This document shows, piece after piece, positions 9,043 to 17,253 of a stretch of DNA of 64,000 nt. The notes beneath the pieces are model-generated. The model worked only from the letters and a program-made list of their open reading frames with translations. It was not told the DNA's origin and did no database searches. Numbering within the stretch: position 1 is the first letter of the stretch; each line of letters opens with the position of its first letter. A program made the position numbers and the translations under genes. This stretch comes from Actinoplanes couchii (GTDB lineage: Bacteria > Actinomycetota > Actinomycetes > Mycobacteriales > Micromonosporaceae), in assembly GCF_016862075.1 (NCBI RefSeq), contig NZ_BOMG01000042.1, forward strand, positions 124,001 through 188,000, written 5' to 3'.

Positions 9043-9555
9043 ATGTCCGACCTGACCGAACTCGAGCAGAAGTCCCTCGCCGAGATCCCGCACCCGTCGC
9101 TGCCCGAGGGCTCCAGCCTGTACGGCTCCACCAAGGTCTTCCCGGACTACCAGGCCGAGGAGGGCGAGTCCTACTTCACCCTGGTGCACGGCATCGCCCA
9201 CGAGTCGTCGGTGAGTTTCGTGGCGATCCTGCAGGCCACCCGGGCGTTGCGGAAGGGCTTCGAGTCGGCGATCTACTTCTACGGCCCCGGATCGCTGAAC
9301 GCCCTGGCCACCCGAGGGTTCCCGACCACCGGCACGTCGGCGTTCCCGGGCGAGCACAACATCAACAACTCGCTGAAGACGTTCATCGACGAGGGCGGCA
9401 AGGTCTACTGCTGCCGGTTCGGGCTGTCGCTGCACGGCGCCCGCGAGGAGGATCTGATCGAGGGTGTCATCCCGACGCACCCGCTCGACGTGCAGGACGC
9501 GCTGATCCACTACAAGCGCAAGGGCGCGATCATCAACTCGACCTACATGATCTGA
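9043..9555 (+). CDS. MSMEG_0572/Sll0783-family nitrogen starvation response protein
   Basis: A 170-residue protein with AAGGAG (9030-9035) ahead of ATG 9043; this is the only gene of the operon separated from its upstream neighbour by a real gap (13 bp). It matches the MSMEG_0572/Sll0783 family: 'YGSTKVFPDYQAEEGESYFTLVHGIAHESSVSFVAILQATRALRKGFESAIYFYGPGS' and the C-terminal 'HYKRKGAIINSTYM' region. Members resemble DsrE-type folds, but no reaction is established. In Synechocystis the homolog is strongly nitrogen regulated. The strong ribosome binding site suggests high expression relative to the neighbours. Its stop overlaps the radical SAM start by one base (TGATG). Confidence 0.85.
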   Translation: MSDLTELEQKSLAEIPHPSLPEGSSLYGSTKVFPDYQAEEGESYFTLVHGIAHESSVSFVAILQATRALRKGFESAIYFYGPGSLNALATRGFPTTGTSAFPGEHNINNSLKTFIDEGGKVYCCRFGLSLHGAREEDLIEGVIPTHPLDVQDALIHYKRKGAIINSTYMI

Positions 9556-10607
9556 TGTCTCTCGACGTGCGATCCGACCTGGCCGTGCGCGGTGTCCGGG
9601 TGCCCACACCCGTGCACCGCCCGGCCGGGGCCGGCCCCAGCGACGACGGCCACGTGCAGCTCTGCGGCCAGAACGCGGCACTGCCGATCAACCCCGCCAG
9701 TCCCTATGCGGTACGCGACGGCAAGGTCTGGTTGGGGGAGACGGACACGGGACTGACGCTTGATGTCGTACGGCGGCCGCGTTTCTATGATCTGTCGACC
9801 GCAGACGGCGTGAGCTTCGAGAAGATCGCCCGCCTGCACGGCAGGGACATCCTGGCCACGACGGTGGTGCAGACCTGCATCCGGTACGTGGAGGATCAGC
9901 GCTGCCGGTTCTGCACCATCGAGGAGTCGCTGCAGTCCGGCAGCACCGTCGCCGCGAAGACTCCCGCGCAGCTGGCCGAGGTCGCCGAGGCGGCGGTACG
10001 CCTGGACGGCATCCGTCAGATGGTGATGACCACCGGCACGACCACCGGGCCGGACCGGGGCGCCCGCAACCTGGTCCGCTGCGTGCGGGCGGTCCTGGAC
10101 GCGGTGCCCGGCCTGCCGATCCAGGTCCAGATCGAGCCGCCCGGCGACCTGTCGGTCATCGACGACCTGCACGCCGCCGGGGCCGCCGCCATCGGCATCC
10201 ACGTGGAATCGCTTGACGACGAGGTCCGCCGCCGCTGGATGCCCGGCAAGGGCTCCGTCCCGATGACCGAATACGAACAGGCCTGGGACCGGGCGGTCAC
10301 GGTGTTCGGCCGCAACCAGGTCTCCACCTACCTGCTGATCGGGCTCGGCGAGGACCCGGACGAACTCGTCGCCGGCGCCGCCCGCCTGATCGACCGGGGC
10401 GTCTACCCGTTCGTGGTCCCGTTCCGGCCGATGCGCGGCACCCTGGCCCGCCGCGACGGCTTCGTCGCCCCCGCGCCGTCGCTGGTCCGCGACATCAGCG
10501 AACGGGTCGCCACGCTGCTGAAAGCGGCCGGGATGCTCGGCGCCGACCAGAAGGCCGGCTGCGCCGCGTGCGGTGCGTGCGGCGTGCTCCAGGCGGCCGG
10601 CGGATGA
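9555..10607 (+). CDS. MSMEG_0568-family radical SAM protein
   Basis: A 350-residue radical SAM enzyme of the Nit1C cluster. The candidate iron-sulfur cluster ligands are Cys108, Cys117 and Cys120 (C-x8-C-x2-C), wider than the canonical C-x3-C-x2-C. A second Cys group at 336, 339 and 342 near the C-terminus (C-x2-C-x2-C) may hold an auxiliary cluster. The part between fits a radical SAM barrel, with 'TTGTTTGPDRGARNLVRC' and 'QIEPPGDLSVIDDL' strands. The family reaction is unknown. It overlaps the upstream stop by one base and the downstream ATG by four, so it is co-translated with the fused acetyltransferase-AIR synthase. Confidence 0.85.
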   Translation: MSLDVRSDLAVRGVRVPTPVHRPAGAGPSDDGHVQLCGQNAALPINPASPYAVRDGKVWLGETDTGLTLDVVRRPRFYDLSTADGVSFEKIARLHGRDILATTVVQTCIRYVEDQRCRFCTIEESLQSGSTVAAKTPAQLAEVAEAAVRLDGIRQMVMTTGTTTGPDRGARNLVRCVRAVLDAVPGLPIQVQIEPPGDLSVIDDLHAAGAAAIGIHVESLDDEVRRRWMPGKGSVPMTEYEQAWDRAVTVFGRNQVSTYLLIGLGEDPDELVAGAARLIDRGVYPFVVPFRPMRGTLARRDGFVAPAPSLVRDISERVATLLKAAGMLGADQKAGCAACGACGVLQAAGG

Positions 10608-11953
10608 GCGAGCTCGTACCCGCGCTCCTTGGTTCCCGTCTTTTGATCGAGCGTGCCGACGATCCGTCCGCTTATTTCGCGCTGCGCCGGCGAGTTTTCG
10701 TTCAAGAGCAAGGGCTGTTCGCCGGTACGGATCTCGACGACCGTGACGACGACCCGCGCACGGTCGTGTTGCAGGCCCGGGGTCCACACGGGGAACTGCT
10801 CGGGGGCGTGCGCCTGGGCCCGGCCGGTCCCGGCGCCGACATCGGCTGGTGGACCGGCGGCCGTCTCGCCGTGGACCCGTCGGTGCGCGGCGCCCGGGGC
10901 ATCGGTCCGGCGCTGATCCGGGCGGCTTGCGCCTACGCCGAGAACGCCGGGGCCCTGCGGTTCGACGCCACCGTCCAGTCCCGTAACGAGCGGATGTTCC
11001 GGGCGCTGGGCTGGTCCCCGGTGCGTGCCGTCGCCGTCGCCGGGCAGCCGCACGTGCTCATGCGGTGGCCGATCGGCCGGATCGCCCGGCTGGTCGCGGC
11101 CACGAAACAACCGCTCGGTGAGCTGGTCGCCGGGATGGCCCCGGCCGGATGGGTCGGTGACGACGGCGCGCCCGTGCCCGATTCTGATCTGATCGCCGCC
11201 TGCGACGCGATCCTGCCGTCGATGGTGGAACGTGACCCGGACTGGGCCGGCTGGTGCGCGGTCCTGGTCAACATGAACGATCTCGCCGCGATGGGCGCCG
11301 CCCCGGTCGGCCTGCTCAACGCGGTCGGCGCCCGGGACGCCGCGTTCGCCGCCCGGATCCTGGGCGGGCTGCGCCGGGCCGCCGATGCCTGGGGTGTCCC
11401 GGTGCTCGGTGGGCACACCCATCTCGGTGTTCCGGCCGCGCTGTCGGCGACCGCGCTGGGCCGGACCGCGACCCCGGTGCCCGGTGGTGGTGGGCGTGCG
11501 GGCCACCCGATCCGGCTCACCGCTGATCTGGGCGGTGGCTGGCGGCCCGGACACCACGGGCGGCAGTGGGACTCGACCAGCCATCGCAACCCTGCTGAGC
11601 TGCGGCAACTGCACGGGTTGGTGGCCGCCGCCCGGCCGGACGCCGCCAAGGACGTGTCGATGGCCGGGATCGCCGGGACGCTCGGCATGCTCGCCGAGGC
11701 CAGTGGGTGCGGCGCGATCCTGGACGTGGCCCGGGTGCCCCGGCCGGCCGCCGCCACGGTGGGGGACTGGCTGACCTGTTTCCCCGGATTCGCGATGCTC
11801 ACCGCCGGGGCGGCCGGGATCCCGGCGTCACCCGCGGTCACCGCCGACTGCGGCGAACTGACAACCGGCGCCGGAGTGCAGCTCCGCTGGCCGGACGGAG
11901 AACTCACCGAAGCCGTACCGGCCGGTGTCACAGAACTGGGGACAGCCGCATGA
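10604..11953 (+). CDS. Fused MSMEG_0567-type acetyltransferase and AIR synthase-like protein
   Basis: The start is ATG 10604 (ATGA overlap), giving 449 residues. Residues about 1-165 are a GNAT-type domain of the MSMEG_0567/Sll0786 family: 'YFALRRRVFVQEQGLF', 'GGVRLGP', and 'GARGIGPALIRAACAYA' as acetyl-CoA loop. Residues about 170-449 are a PurM/AIR synthase-related domain (MSMEG_0566/Sll0787 type): 'CAVLVNMNDLAAMGAAPVG', 'VLGGHTHLGVPAALSATALG', 'DVSMAGIAGTLGMLAEASGCGA'. In Mycobacterium smegmatis and Synechocystis these are separate adjacent genes; here there is no stop between them. The AIR synthase half should bind ATP. Substrates are unknown. Confidence 0.85.
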   Translation: MSELVPALLGSRLLIERADDPSAYFALRRRVFVQEQGLFAGTDLDDRDDDPRTVVLQARGPHGELLGGVRLGPAGPGADIGWWTGGRLAVDPSVRGARGIGPALIRAACAYAENAGALRFDATVQSRNERMFRALGWSPVRAVAVAGQPHVLMRWPIGRIARLVAATKQPLGELVAGMAPAGWVGDDGAPVPDSDLIAACDAILPSMVERDPDWAGWCAVLVNMNDLAAMGAAPVGLLNAVGARDAAFAARILGGLRRAADAWGVPVLGGHTHLGVPAALSATALGRTATPVPGGGGRAGHPIRLTADLGGGWRPGHHGRQWDSTSHRNPAELRQLHGLVAAARPDAAKDVSMAGIAGTLGMLAEASGCGAILDVARVPRPAAATVGDWLTCFPGFAMLTAGAAGIPASPAVTADCGELTTGAGVQLRWPDGELTEAVPAGVTELGTAA

Positions 11954-12771
11954 CCACGCTGAGGATGGCCGCGGTGGCGGAACCCTTCGACCGGGATCTG
12001 GAGGGGGACTTCGAGCGCATCGTCAAGATCGTCGAGGCGGCGCGGGCTGACGGCGTACAGCTGCTGGCCCTGCCTGAAGCTTGTCTCGGTGGGTATCTCG
12101 CCGACCTGGACGGGGCCGCCGAGCAGCCGCCCGCGCTGCGCATCGACGGGCCGGAGATCGCGCGGCTGGTGGCGATCGCCGGGGACATGGTGGTGTGTGC
12201 GGGGTACTGCGAGGCCGACGGGGACCGCCGGTACAACAGCGTGGTCTGTGTCGGCGGCGGGCGGGTGCTCGGCAACCATCGCAAGGTGCACCAGCCGTTG
12301 CGGGAGGACGCCAGTTACGCGTCCGGGGCCGGGTTCGCCGCGTTCGACACTCCGATCGGGCGGATCGGGATGCTGATCTGCTACGACAAGGCGTTCCCCG
12401 AGTCGGCGCGCGCTCTGGCCCTGGACGGCGCGCAGATCATCGTGTGTGTCTCGGCGTGGCCCGGTAGCCGTACCGGCGCGGCCTCCGATCTCGCCGACGA
12501 TCGCTGGACACGGCGGTTCGACCTGTTCGACCGGGCCCGCGCGCTGGAGAACCAGGTGGTGTGGCTGTCCGCGAACCAGGCCGGAACGTTCGGCTCACTG
12601 CGGTTCGTGTGCAGCGCGAAGATCGTCGACCCGGGTGGGGACGTGCTGGCCACCACCGGTGTACTGCCCGGTATTGCGGTGGCCGACATCGATGTCCCGG
12701 TGGCCCTGGAGACGGCCCGCCGGCACATGGGGCACCTGCGTGACCGGCGTCCCGAGGCGTACCGGTCGTGA
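11950..12771 (+). CDS. Nitrilase-superfamily hydrolase, intact catalytic triad
   Basis: The start is ATG 11950, overlapping the upstream stop, giving 273 residues. It is a carbon-nitrogen hydrolase with the full triad: Glu43 in LPEACLGGY, Lys112 in NHRKVH, Cys144 in LICYDKAFPE. Members cleave nitriles or amides through a cysteine thioester. In Nit1C clusters the nitrilase is the key enzyme and is required for cyanide assimilation in Pseudomonas. This copy is shorter than the roughly 320-350 residues I associate with classical Nit1C nitrilases and lacks an extended C-terminus, so amidase activity is an alternative. It is followed directly by a close paralog that lacks the catalytic residues. 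Confidence 0.85.
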   Translation: MTTLRMAAVAEPFDRDLEGDFERIVKIVEAARADGVQLLALPEACLGGYLADLDGAAEQPPALRIDGPEIARLVAIAGDMVVCAGYCEADGDRRYNSVVCVGGGRVLGNHRKVHQPLREDASYASGAGFAAFDTPIGRIGMLICYDKAFPESARALALDGAQIIVCVSAWPGSRTGAASDLADDRWTRRFDLFDRARALENQVVWLSANQAGTFGSLRFVCSAKIVDPGGDVLATTGVLPGIAVADIDVPVALETARRHMGHLRDRRPEAYRS

Positions 12772-13586
12772 CCCGGATCGCCGCGGCGGCCGCGCACTTC
12801 GGACGGGACGTCGAGCACGGCCTCGGCCGGATCAGCAAGATCATCGAGGATGCGCGGGCCGCCGGCGCCGGCCTGCTGGTGCTGCCGGACGCGGCGATCG
12901 GTGGCTACCTCGCCGACCTGCGGCATCCCGACCCGTACGCGCTGCCCCCGGCGTTCACCGCCGACGATCCGATCATCGGCCGGGTCGCCGCGATGGCCGG
13001 TGACCTGGTGGTCTGCGTCGGCTACTGCGAAGACGACGGCGACGACAGGTACAACGCGGCGATCTGCCTGTCCGGCGACGGGGTGCACGGCCGGCACCGC
13101 AAGGTCCACCTGCCGGCCGCCGAGGCCACCGCCTACCGGGCCGGTGACCGGTTCGCCGCTTTCGACACGCCGGCCGGAAGGCTGGGCATGCTGATCGACT
13201 ACGACAAGACGTTCCCCGAATCGGCACGGGCCCTGGCCGTGGACGGCGCGCAGATCGTCGCCTGCCTGTCCGCGTGGCCGACCAGCTACACCAACGCCGC
13301 GGCGAAACTGTCCCAGGACCGGCAGTCCCGCCTGTTCGACCTCTACGACTGTGCCCGTGCCGCCGAGAACCAGATCGTGGTGGTCTCCGCGAACCAGACC
13401 GGGAACGCCGGTGGAATGCGGTTCCTCGGCCAGGCCAAGGTGGTCGGACCGGCCGGAAACATCCTTGCGCGTACGTGGGGGAAAGCCGGCCTGGCCGTCG
13501 CCGAACTCGACGTGCCCGCGGAGATCGCCGCCGCCCGCCGCGTGCTGTCCCACCTGGACGAGTTACGACCGGAGACGTATCGGTGA
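12768..13586 (+). CDS. Nitrilase paralog without catalytic Cys and Glu (probable pseudoenzyme)
   Basis: The start is GTG 12768 in a GTGA overlap, giving 272 residues. It is colinear with the preceding nitrilase and shares whole blocks (GGYLADL, HRKVH, FPESARAL, DGAQI, AENQ, SANQ). The triad is altered: the Glu position is Asp41 (LPDAAIGGY), Lys112 is kept, and the nucleophile Cys144 is Asp (codon GAC at 13197-13199, TGC in the paralog). Without the nucleophile the nitrilase reaction is impossible. The frame is intact and base composition matches neighbours, so it is not simply decaying. A structural or regulatory partner of the active copy is the likely role, because nitrilases form dimers and spirals. 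Confidence 0.85.
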   Translation: MTRIAAAAAHFGRDVEHGLGRISKIIEDARAAGAGLLVLPDAAIGGYLADLRHPDPYALPPAFTADDPIIGRVAAMAGDLVVCVGYCEDDGDDRYNAAICLSGDGVHGRHRKVHLPAAEATAYRAGDRFAAFDTPAGRLGMLIDYDKTFPESARALAVDGAQIVACLSAWPTSYTNAAAKLSQDRQSRLFDLYDCARAAENQIVVVSANQTGNAGGMRFLGQAKVVGPAGNILARTWGKAGLAVAELDVPAEIAAARRVLSHLDELRPETYR

Positions 13587-14623
13587 GAATCGCCCTGCTG
13601 ACCTATTCGACCCGCCCCCGGGGTGGCGTCGTGCACACGCTGTCGTTGGCGGAGGCGCTGGCCGAAATCGGTCACGACGTCACCGTGTGGACGCTGGGGC
13701 GGGGCGGCGGCTTCTTCCGTCCGGTGGATCCCCGGGTGCGGCTCGCGGTGGTGCCGTTCCCGGACGTGCCCGGGGAAGGCGTCGGGCCTCGGATCCTGCG
13801 GTCGATCCAGGTGCTGCGGACGGCTTTCACACCCGGCTCGTATGACGTGGTGCACGCCCAGGACTGCATCAGCGCCAATGCCGTGGATCGATGTGTGCGG
13901 ACCATTCACCACCTCGACCAGTTCACCACTCCGGAGTTGGCTCAGTGTCATGAGAAGGCGATCGTCCGGCCGTATGCGCATCTGTGCGTGTCCGATGCCG
14001 TCGCGCGCGAGGTCCGGGACGGGTGGGGGTTATCGCCCACGGTCATTCCGAACGGGGTCGCCTACTCGCGCTTCGCCGACGCTGTTCCGTCCACTTCGCA
14101 TGGCCGATACGTCCTCGCGGTCGGCGGTATCGAACCACGGAAGGGATCCATCGACCTGCTGTCGGCGTACGGCAAATTGTCGGGCTTGAAGTTGGTCATC
14201 GCCGGCGGCGAAACCCTGTTCGACTACCGTTCCTATCGCGCGGCCTGGGACGAGCGCGCGGCTTCCCTCGGCGTCGCGCCGGTGGTTCTCGGCCCGGTCG
14301 ACCACGACGAGCTGCCCGGATTGGTCGCCGGGGCCGCGGTCTTCGCCTTCCCGTCCACCAAGGAGGGTTTCGGCCTGGCCGCGATGGAGGCCTTGGCCGC
14401 GGGCGTGCCGGTAGTGGTCCGCGACCTGCCGGTATTACGCGAGGTCTTCGGCTCCACGGTCACCTACGGCACCGACCCGGACAGCCTGGCTGTTGCCCTG
14501 CGCGACGCCATCGACAACCCGTCGCCCGCGCGGGTCGCGGCGGGCCGGGAATTGGCCGCCGCCCATACCTGGCGTGCGGCGGCCCTGCGGCACGTCGCGT
14601 TCTATCGTTCGCTCTCCGGATAG
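13583..14623 (+). CDS. MSMEG_0565-family GT4-type glycosyltransferase
   Basis: The start is GTG 13583 (GTGA overlap), giving 346 residues. It is a GT-B glycosyltransferase: N-terminal 'TYSTRPRGGVVHTLSLAEALA', 'DVVHAQDCISA', a middle 'LAVGGIEPRKGSIDLLSAYG', and the donor-binding C-terminal 'FAFPSTKEGFGLAAMEALAAGVPVVVRDLPVLREVFG' with the E-x7-E motif. MSMEG_0565-type transferases close Nit1C operons in actinobacteria; the acceptor is unknown. Its presence suggests that the cluster makes or modifies a glycosylated small molecule rather than only degrading a nitrile (inference). The gene ends the operon, running 22 bp into the convergent MerR gene. Confidence 0.85.
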   Translation: MRIALLTYSTRPRGGVVHTLSLAEALAEIGHDVTVWTLGRGGGFFRPVDPRVRLAVVPFPDVPGEGVGPRILRSIQVLRTAFTPGSYDVVHAQDCISANAVDRCVRTIHHLDQFTTPELAQCHEKAIVRPYAHLCVSDAVAREVRDGWGLSPTVIPNGVAYSRFADAVPSTSHGRYVLAVGGIEPRKGSIDLLSAYGKLSGLKLVIAGGETLFDYRSYRAAWDERAASLGVAPVVLGPVDHDELPGLVAGAAVFAFPSTKEGFGLAAMEALAAGVPVVVRDLPVLREVFGSTVTYGTDPDSLAVALRDAIDNPSPARVAAGRELAAAHTWRAAALRHVAFYRSLSG

Positions 14624-15342
14624 ATGATCGTGTTGGCTCGTTGCAGGACGTCGATCTGGGCCTTGTTGAGCAGTTCGACGACGGCGTGCAACAGGACCGG
14701 CTGGGTTTGCGGGTCGCCGCCGGCCTGGACCTTGTCGACCGCCTTGCGTAGTGCGGGGTGGTCGTCCATGTCGCGTTTTATCTCGACGGCGTAGCGTTCG
14801 GCCAGGTCCTGGCGGGTCTCGTCGGTCGCGTCGTCGGACAGTTCGCCGAACTCCGCCGCCGCCTCCGACCGCGGTTCGGCGGTCAGGTCCCGCATCACGT
14901 CCATCGCCCCGGGCTCGAAGATCCGCGAGGTGAGCAGGACGAACGCCCGCTCCAGATCGTTCATCCCGTCGGCGTGGTCCTCGAACCCCGGGGCCGTCTC
15001 GGCTAGCACCGGATTCCGCAGGATCGACGCCAGCTCGGCACGCATCCGCTGCTGCCGCTCGATGCCGGCGGCCAGTTCGGCGTCGAGCGCCCGAAGCGTC
15101 TGCTCAGCACTCTCCGGCGACTCCTGAACGGCGGCGATGTCGGAGAGCGCCACCCCGAGCTCGGCCAGCCGCCGGATCCGCATCAGCCGCAGCAGATGCT
15201 GGATCCCGTACTTCTTGTAGCCGTTGGCCCCACGCCCAGGCTCCTTGAGCAGCCCGATCCGGTGATAATGCCGAACCGTCTTCACCGTGGTCCCGGCAAA
15301 GTCGGCGATCTCCCGGGTACTCCACCCACCTTTCATCCGCAT
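14602..15342 (-). CDS. MerR-family transcriptional regulator
   Basis: The start is ATG 15342, giving 246 residues; an alternative ATG lies two codons in. The N-terminal winged helix reads 'GGWSTREIADFAGTTVKTVRHYHRIGLLKEPGRGANGYKKYG', followed by a coiled-coil dimer helix and an unrecognised helical C-terminal domain. The promoter at 15350-15380 has the long 19-bp spacer expected of MerR-activated promoters, and its -10 ends 7 bases before the ATG, so the mRNA is probably leaderless. It is divergent from an SDR gene, a likely target. A very similar promoter precedes the secreted hydrolase whose start is 18720. The inducer is not identifiable. Confidence 0.85.
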   Translation of the reverse strand: MRMKGGWSTREIADFAGTTVKTVRHYHRIGLLKEPGRGANGYKKYGIQHLLRLMRIRRLAELGVALSDIAAVQESPESAEQTLRALDAELAAGIERQQRMRAELASILRNPVLAETAPGFEDHADGMNDLERAFVLLTSRIFEPGAMDVMRDLTAEPRSEAAAEFGELSDDATDETRQDLAERYAVEIKRDMDDHPALRKAVDKVQAGGDPQTQPVLLHAVVELLNKAQIDVLQRANTIIYPESER

Positions 15343-15349
15343 GCACCAC

Positions 15350-15380
15350 ATTCGACACCGTGCCCCCGGGGCACAGTCAA
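15350..15380 (-). promoter_or_regulatory. MerR-type autoregulated promoter with 15-bp palindrome
   Basis: On the minus strand: TTGACT (-35, 15375-15380), a 19-bp spacer, TCGAAT (-10, 15350-15355), then 7 bases to the ATG. The spacer contains the palindrome GTGCCCCGGGGGCAC (15360-15374). Overlong spacers with a dyad between the hexamers are characteristic of promoters that MerR proteins untwist. Confidence 0.65.
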
Positions 15381-15508
15381 GAACGGAAGTATGTCGTGCG
15401 TTCTGGCGCAAGAAGTGCGCGTCGCAGCGAAAGACCTGGTGTTGGGTTGGCGGAAGAGTTGGCGGGGAGCGGGAGGACCCGTACTCGGACCAGGAAGTGG
15501 GATTTTCA

Positions 15509-16252
15509 GTGGGCGAGAAGACTCTGGCCGGCAAGGTGGCTCTGGTTACCGGCGGTAGTCGTGGGATCGGGGCTGCGGTGGCGCGGCGGCTGGCGGGGCT
15601 CGGTGCGGATGTGGTGATCACCTATGTCGCGCCGGCCGAGAAGGCCAAGACGGTGGTCGAGGAGTTGCGGTCGATGGGCGTACGCGCGGAAGGGTTTCAG
15701 GCCGATCAGGCCGACCGCGGTCGGGTGACCGCGATGGTGGACGCCGTGGCGGAGCAGTTCGGGCGGATCGACATCCTGGTCAACAGTGCCGCGGTGTTCC
15801 GGGCCGGGGAGCTGTCCGATGACGAGCGGGACGGGCAGTGGGCGATCAACGTGACCGGGGTCGCGGACACCACCTACCGGGCGGTGAAGTACATGGGCAG
15901 TGGCGGGCGGGTCGTCAACCTGTCGTCGGGGCTGGCCACCAAGACGTTCGCGCCGGGAATGTCCGACTACGCGGCGTCCAAGGCGGCGATCAGCGCCTAC
16001 ACCCGCGGCTGGGCGCAGGACTTCGTCGCCCGGGGCATCACCGTGAACGCGATCGAGCTCGGGGTTGTCGACACCGACATGGCAGTGCCCGCGGATTCCG
16101 ACGCCGGCCGGTTCATGCTCGGGGTCGTCATCCCGATGCACCGGTTCGGGTCGGCCGACGAGGCCGCCGGCGCCGTCGCGTTCCTGGTCGGGCCGGACGC
16201 CTCATACATCACCGGCACCACCCTGCGGGTCGACGGAGGCGCGCTGGCCTAG
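15509..16252 (+). CDS. SDR-family oxidoreductase
   Basis: The start is GTG 15509, with AGGAAG at 15492-15497, giving 247 residues. It is a classical short-chain dehydrogenase: cofactor loop TGGSRGIG, NSAA (NNAG position), 'VVNLSSG' with the catalytic Ser, and YAASK with the Tyr-x3-Lys pair. The end 'YITGTTLRVDGGALA' is typical of FabG-like members. The 'RGITVNAIELGVVDTDM' region matches non-specific quorum or secondary-metabolism SDRs. It is transcribed divergently from the MerR gene and is its likely target. Its last 51 bp overlap the convergent AraC gene. The substrate is unknown. Confidence 0.85.
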   Translation: MGEKTLAGKVALVTGGSRGIGAAVARRLAGLGADVVITYVAPAEKAKTVVEELRSMGVRAEGFQADQADRGRVTAMVDAVAEQFGRIDILVNSAAVFRAGELSDDERDGQWAINVTGVADTTYRAVKYMGSGGRVVNLSSGLATKTFAPGMSDYAASKAAISAYTRGWAQDFVARGITVNAIELGVVDTDMAVPADSDAGRFMLGVVIPMHRFGSADEAAGAVAFLVGPDASYITGTTLRVDGGALA

Positions 16253-17167
16253 GCGGCTGTCTCTCGGGGTCACCCCGAATTCGCGGCGGTACGCGGTGGC
16301 GAACGACGCGTGGCTGGCGAACCCGCACGCGTACGCGATCTGGGCGATCGACCGTTCGCCCCAGGCGGGTGCGGCCAGCCGGGACCGGGCCAGGCGGAGC
16401 CGTTCGGTGCGGATCAGGTCGCGGGACGTGGTGCCCGCGGCCTGCAGCACGTCCTGCAGATACCGGGCCGACCAGCCGAGATCCCGGGCGATCCGGATGA
16501 CGGACAGGTCGGGGTCGGCGGCGTGACGCCGGACGTATCGCCGGATCTGTGTCTCGACCTCGGCCCGCCGCCCGGCCGGAGCCGAATCGGTGCCGCCCTC
16601 GGCGGCCAGGCAGACCAACTCGAGCAGCTGGTCGCAGGCGATGTCGAACCCGGGCCCGGACAGCCGCTCGCGTTCCTCCTGCAGGGTGAGCACCGTCTGC
16701 CGGATCAACCGGCCCAGCCCGGCGGTGCCGTCGAACAGCTGCGGTTCGTGGCCGATGCCGGGACTGCGGCGCTGCAGTGCCTCGTCGGGGACGATCAGCG
16801 CGACCGACAGGAAGTCCTCGCCGTGCGCGAACCGGAGGGGCCGGTCGACGCCGCACAGGGCGAGGGCCCCGGACCGGATCTCACCGCTGGTGCCGGCCTG
16901 CTCGACGTGGGCGCTGCCGCGGATCGGCACCAACAGCTCCACCGCCCCGCGCGGATCGGTGCGGATGTGCCGCGGCTCCCGGATGAACTCCTCGCGGACG
17001 TCGCCGCACAGCACGATGCGGTGCGACCGGGTCTCCTGCCACTCCAGGCGCCCGGCCCACGGCCCGGTCTCGGCCAGGGTGACCCGGCTGGCCCCGTGCA
17101 GGCCGATGAAGGTGTCCCGCCAGACGTCCGCCGTCGGTGTCGCGCCCGGCCCGCTCCACCGATACAT
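16202..17167 (-). CDS. AraC-family transcriptional regulator
   Basis: The start is ATG 17167, giving 321 residues; it is preferred over an ATG at 17209 because TAGGCT (17175-17180) lies 7 bases upstream, matching a leaderless arrangement seen elsewhere in this window. The N-terminal half is an AraC_binding-type sensor region ('VELLVPIRGSAHVEQ'). The C-terminal part is the double helix-turn-helix: 'DLSVIRIARDLGWSARYLQDVLQAAGTTSRDLIRTERLRLAR' and 'SIAQIAYACGFASHASFATAYRREFGVTPRDSR'. The target is unclear; the convergent SDR and the downstream secreted hydrolase are candidates. Confidence 0.85.
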   Translation of the reverse strand: MYRWSGPGATPTADVWRDTFIGLHGASRVTLAETGPWAGRLEWQETRSHRIVLCGDVREEFIREPRHIRTDPRGAVELLVPIRGSAHVEQAGTSGEIRSGALALCGVDRPLRFAHGEDFLSVALIVPDEALQRRSPGIGHEPQLFDGTAGLGRLIRQTVLTLQEERERLSGPGFDIACDQLLELVCLAAEGGTDSAPAGRRAEVETQIRRYVRRHAADPDLSVIRIARDLGWSARYLQDVLQAAGTTSRDLIRTERLRLARSRLAAPAWGERSIAQIAYACGFASHASFATAYRREFGVTPRDSRLGQRASVDPQGGAGDV

Positions 17168-17253
17168 GCCGGGAAGCCTAACGTCAGAGGTGGAGCGGGC
17201 GGCGGTCATCGTGACGAAGCCTGCTGCCGGCCGAGCAGACGATCAGACGGGGA

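Noticed and set aside
14602-14623. 22-bp convergent overlap of GT and MerR genes as evidence of misannotation
   Set aside because: Short convergent overlaps are common throughout this window and both C-termini look natural.
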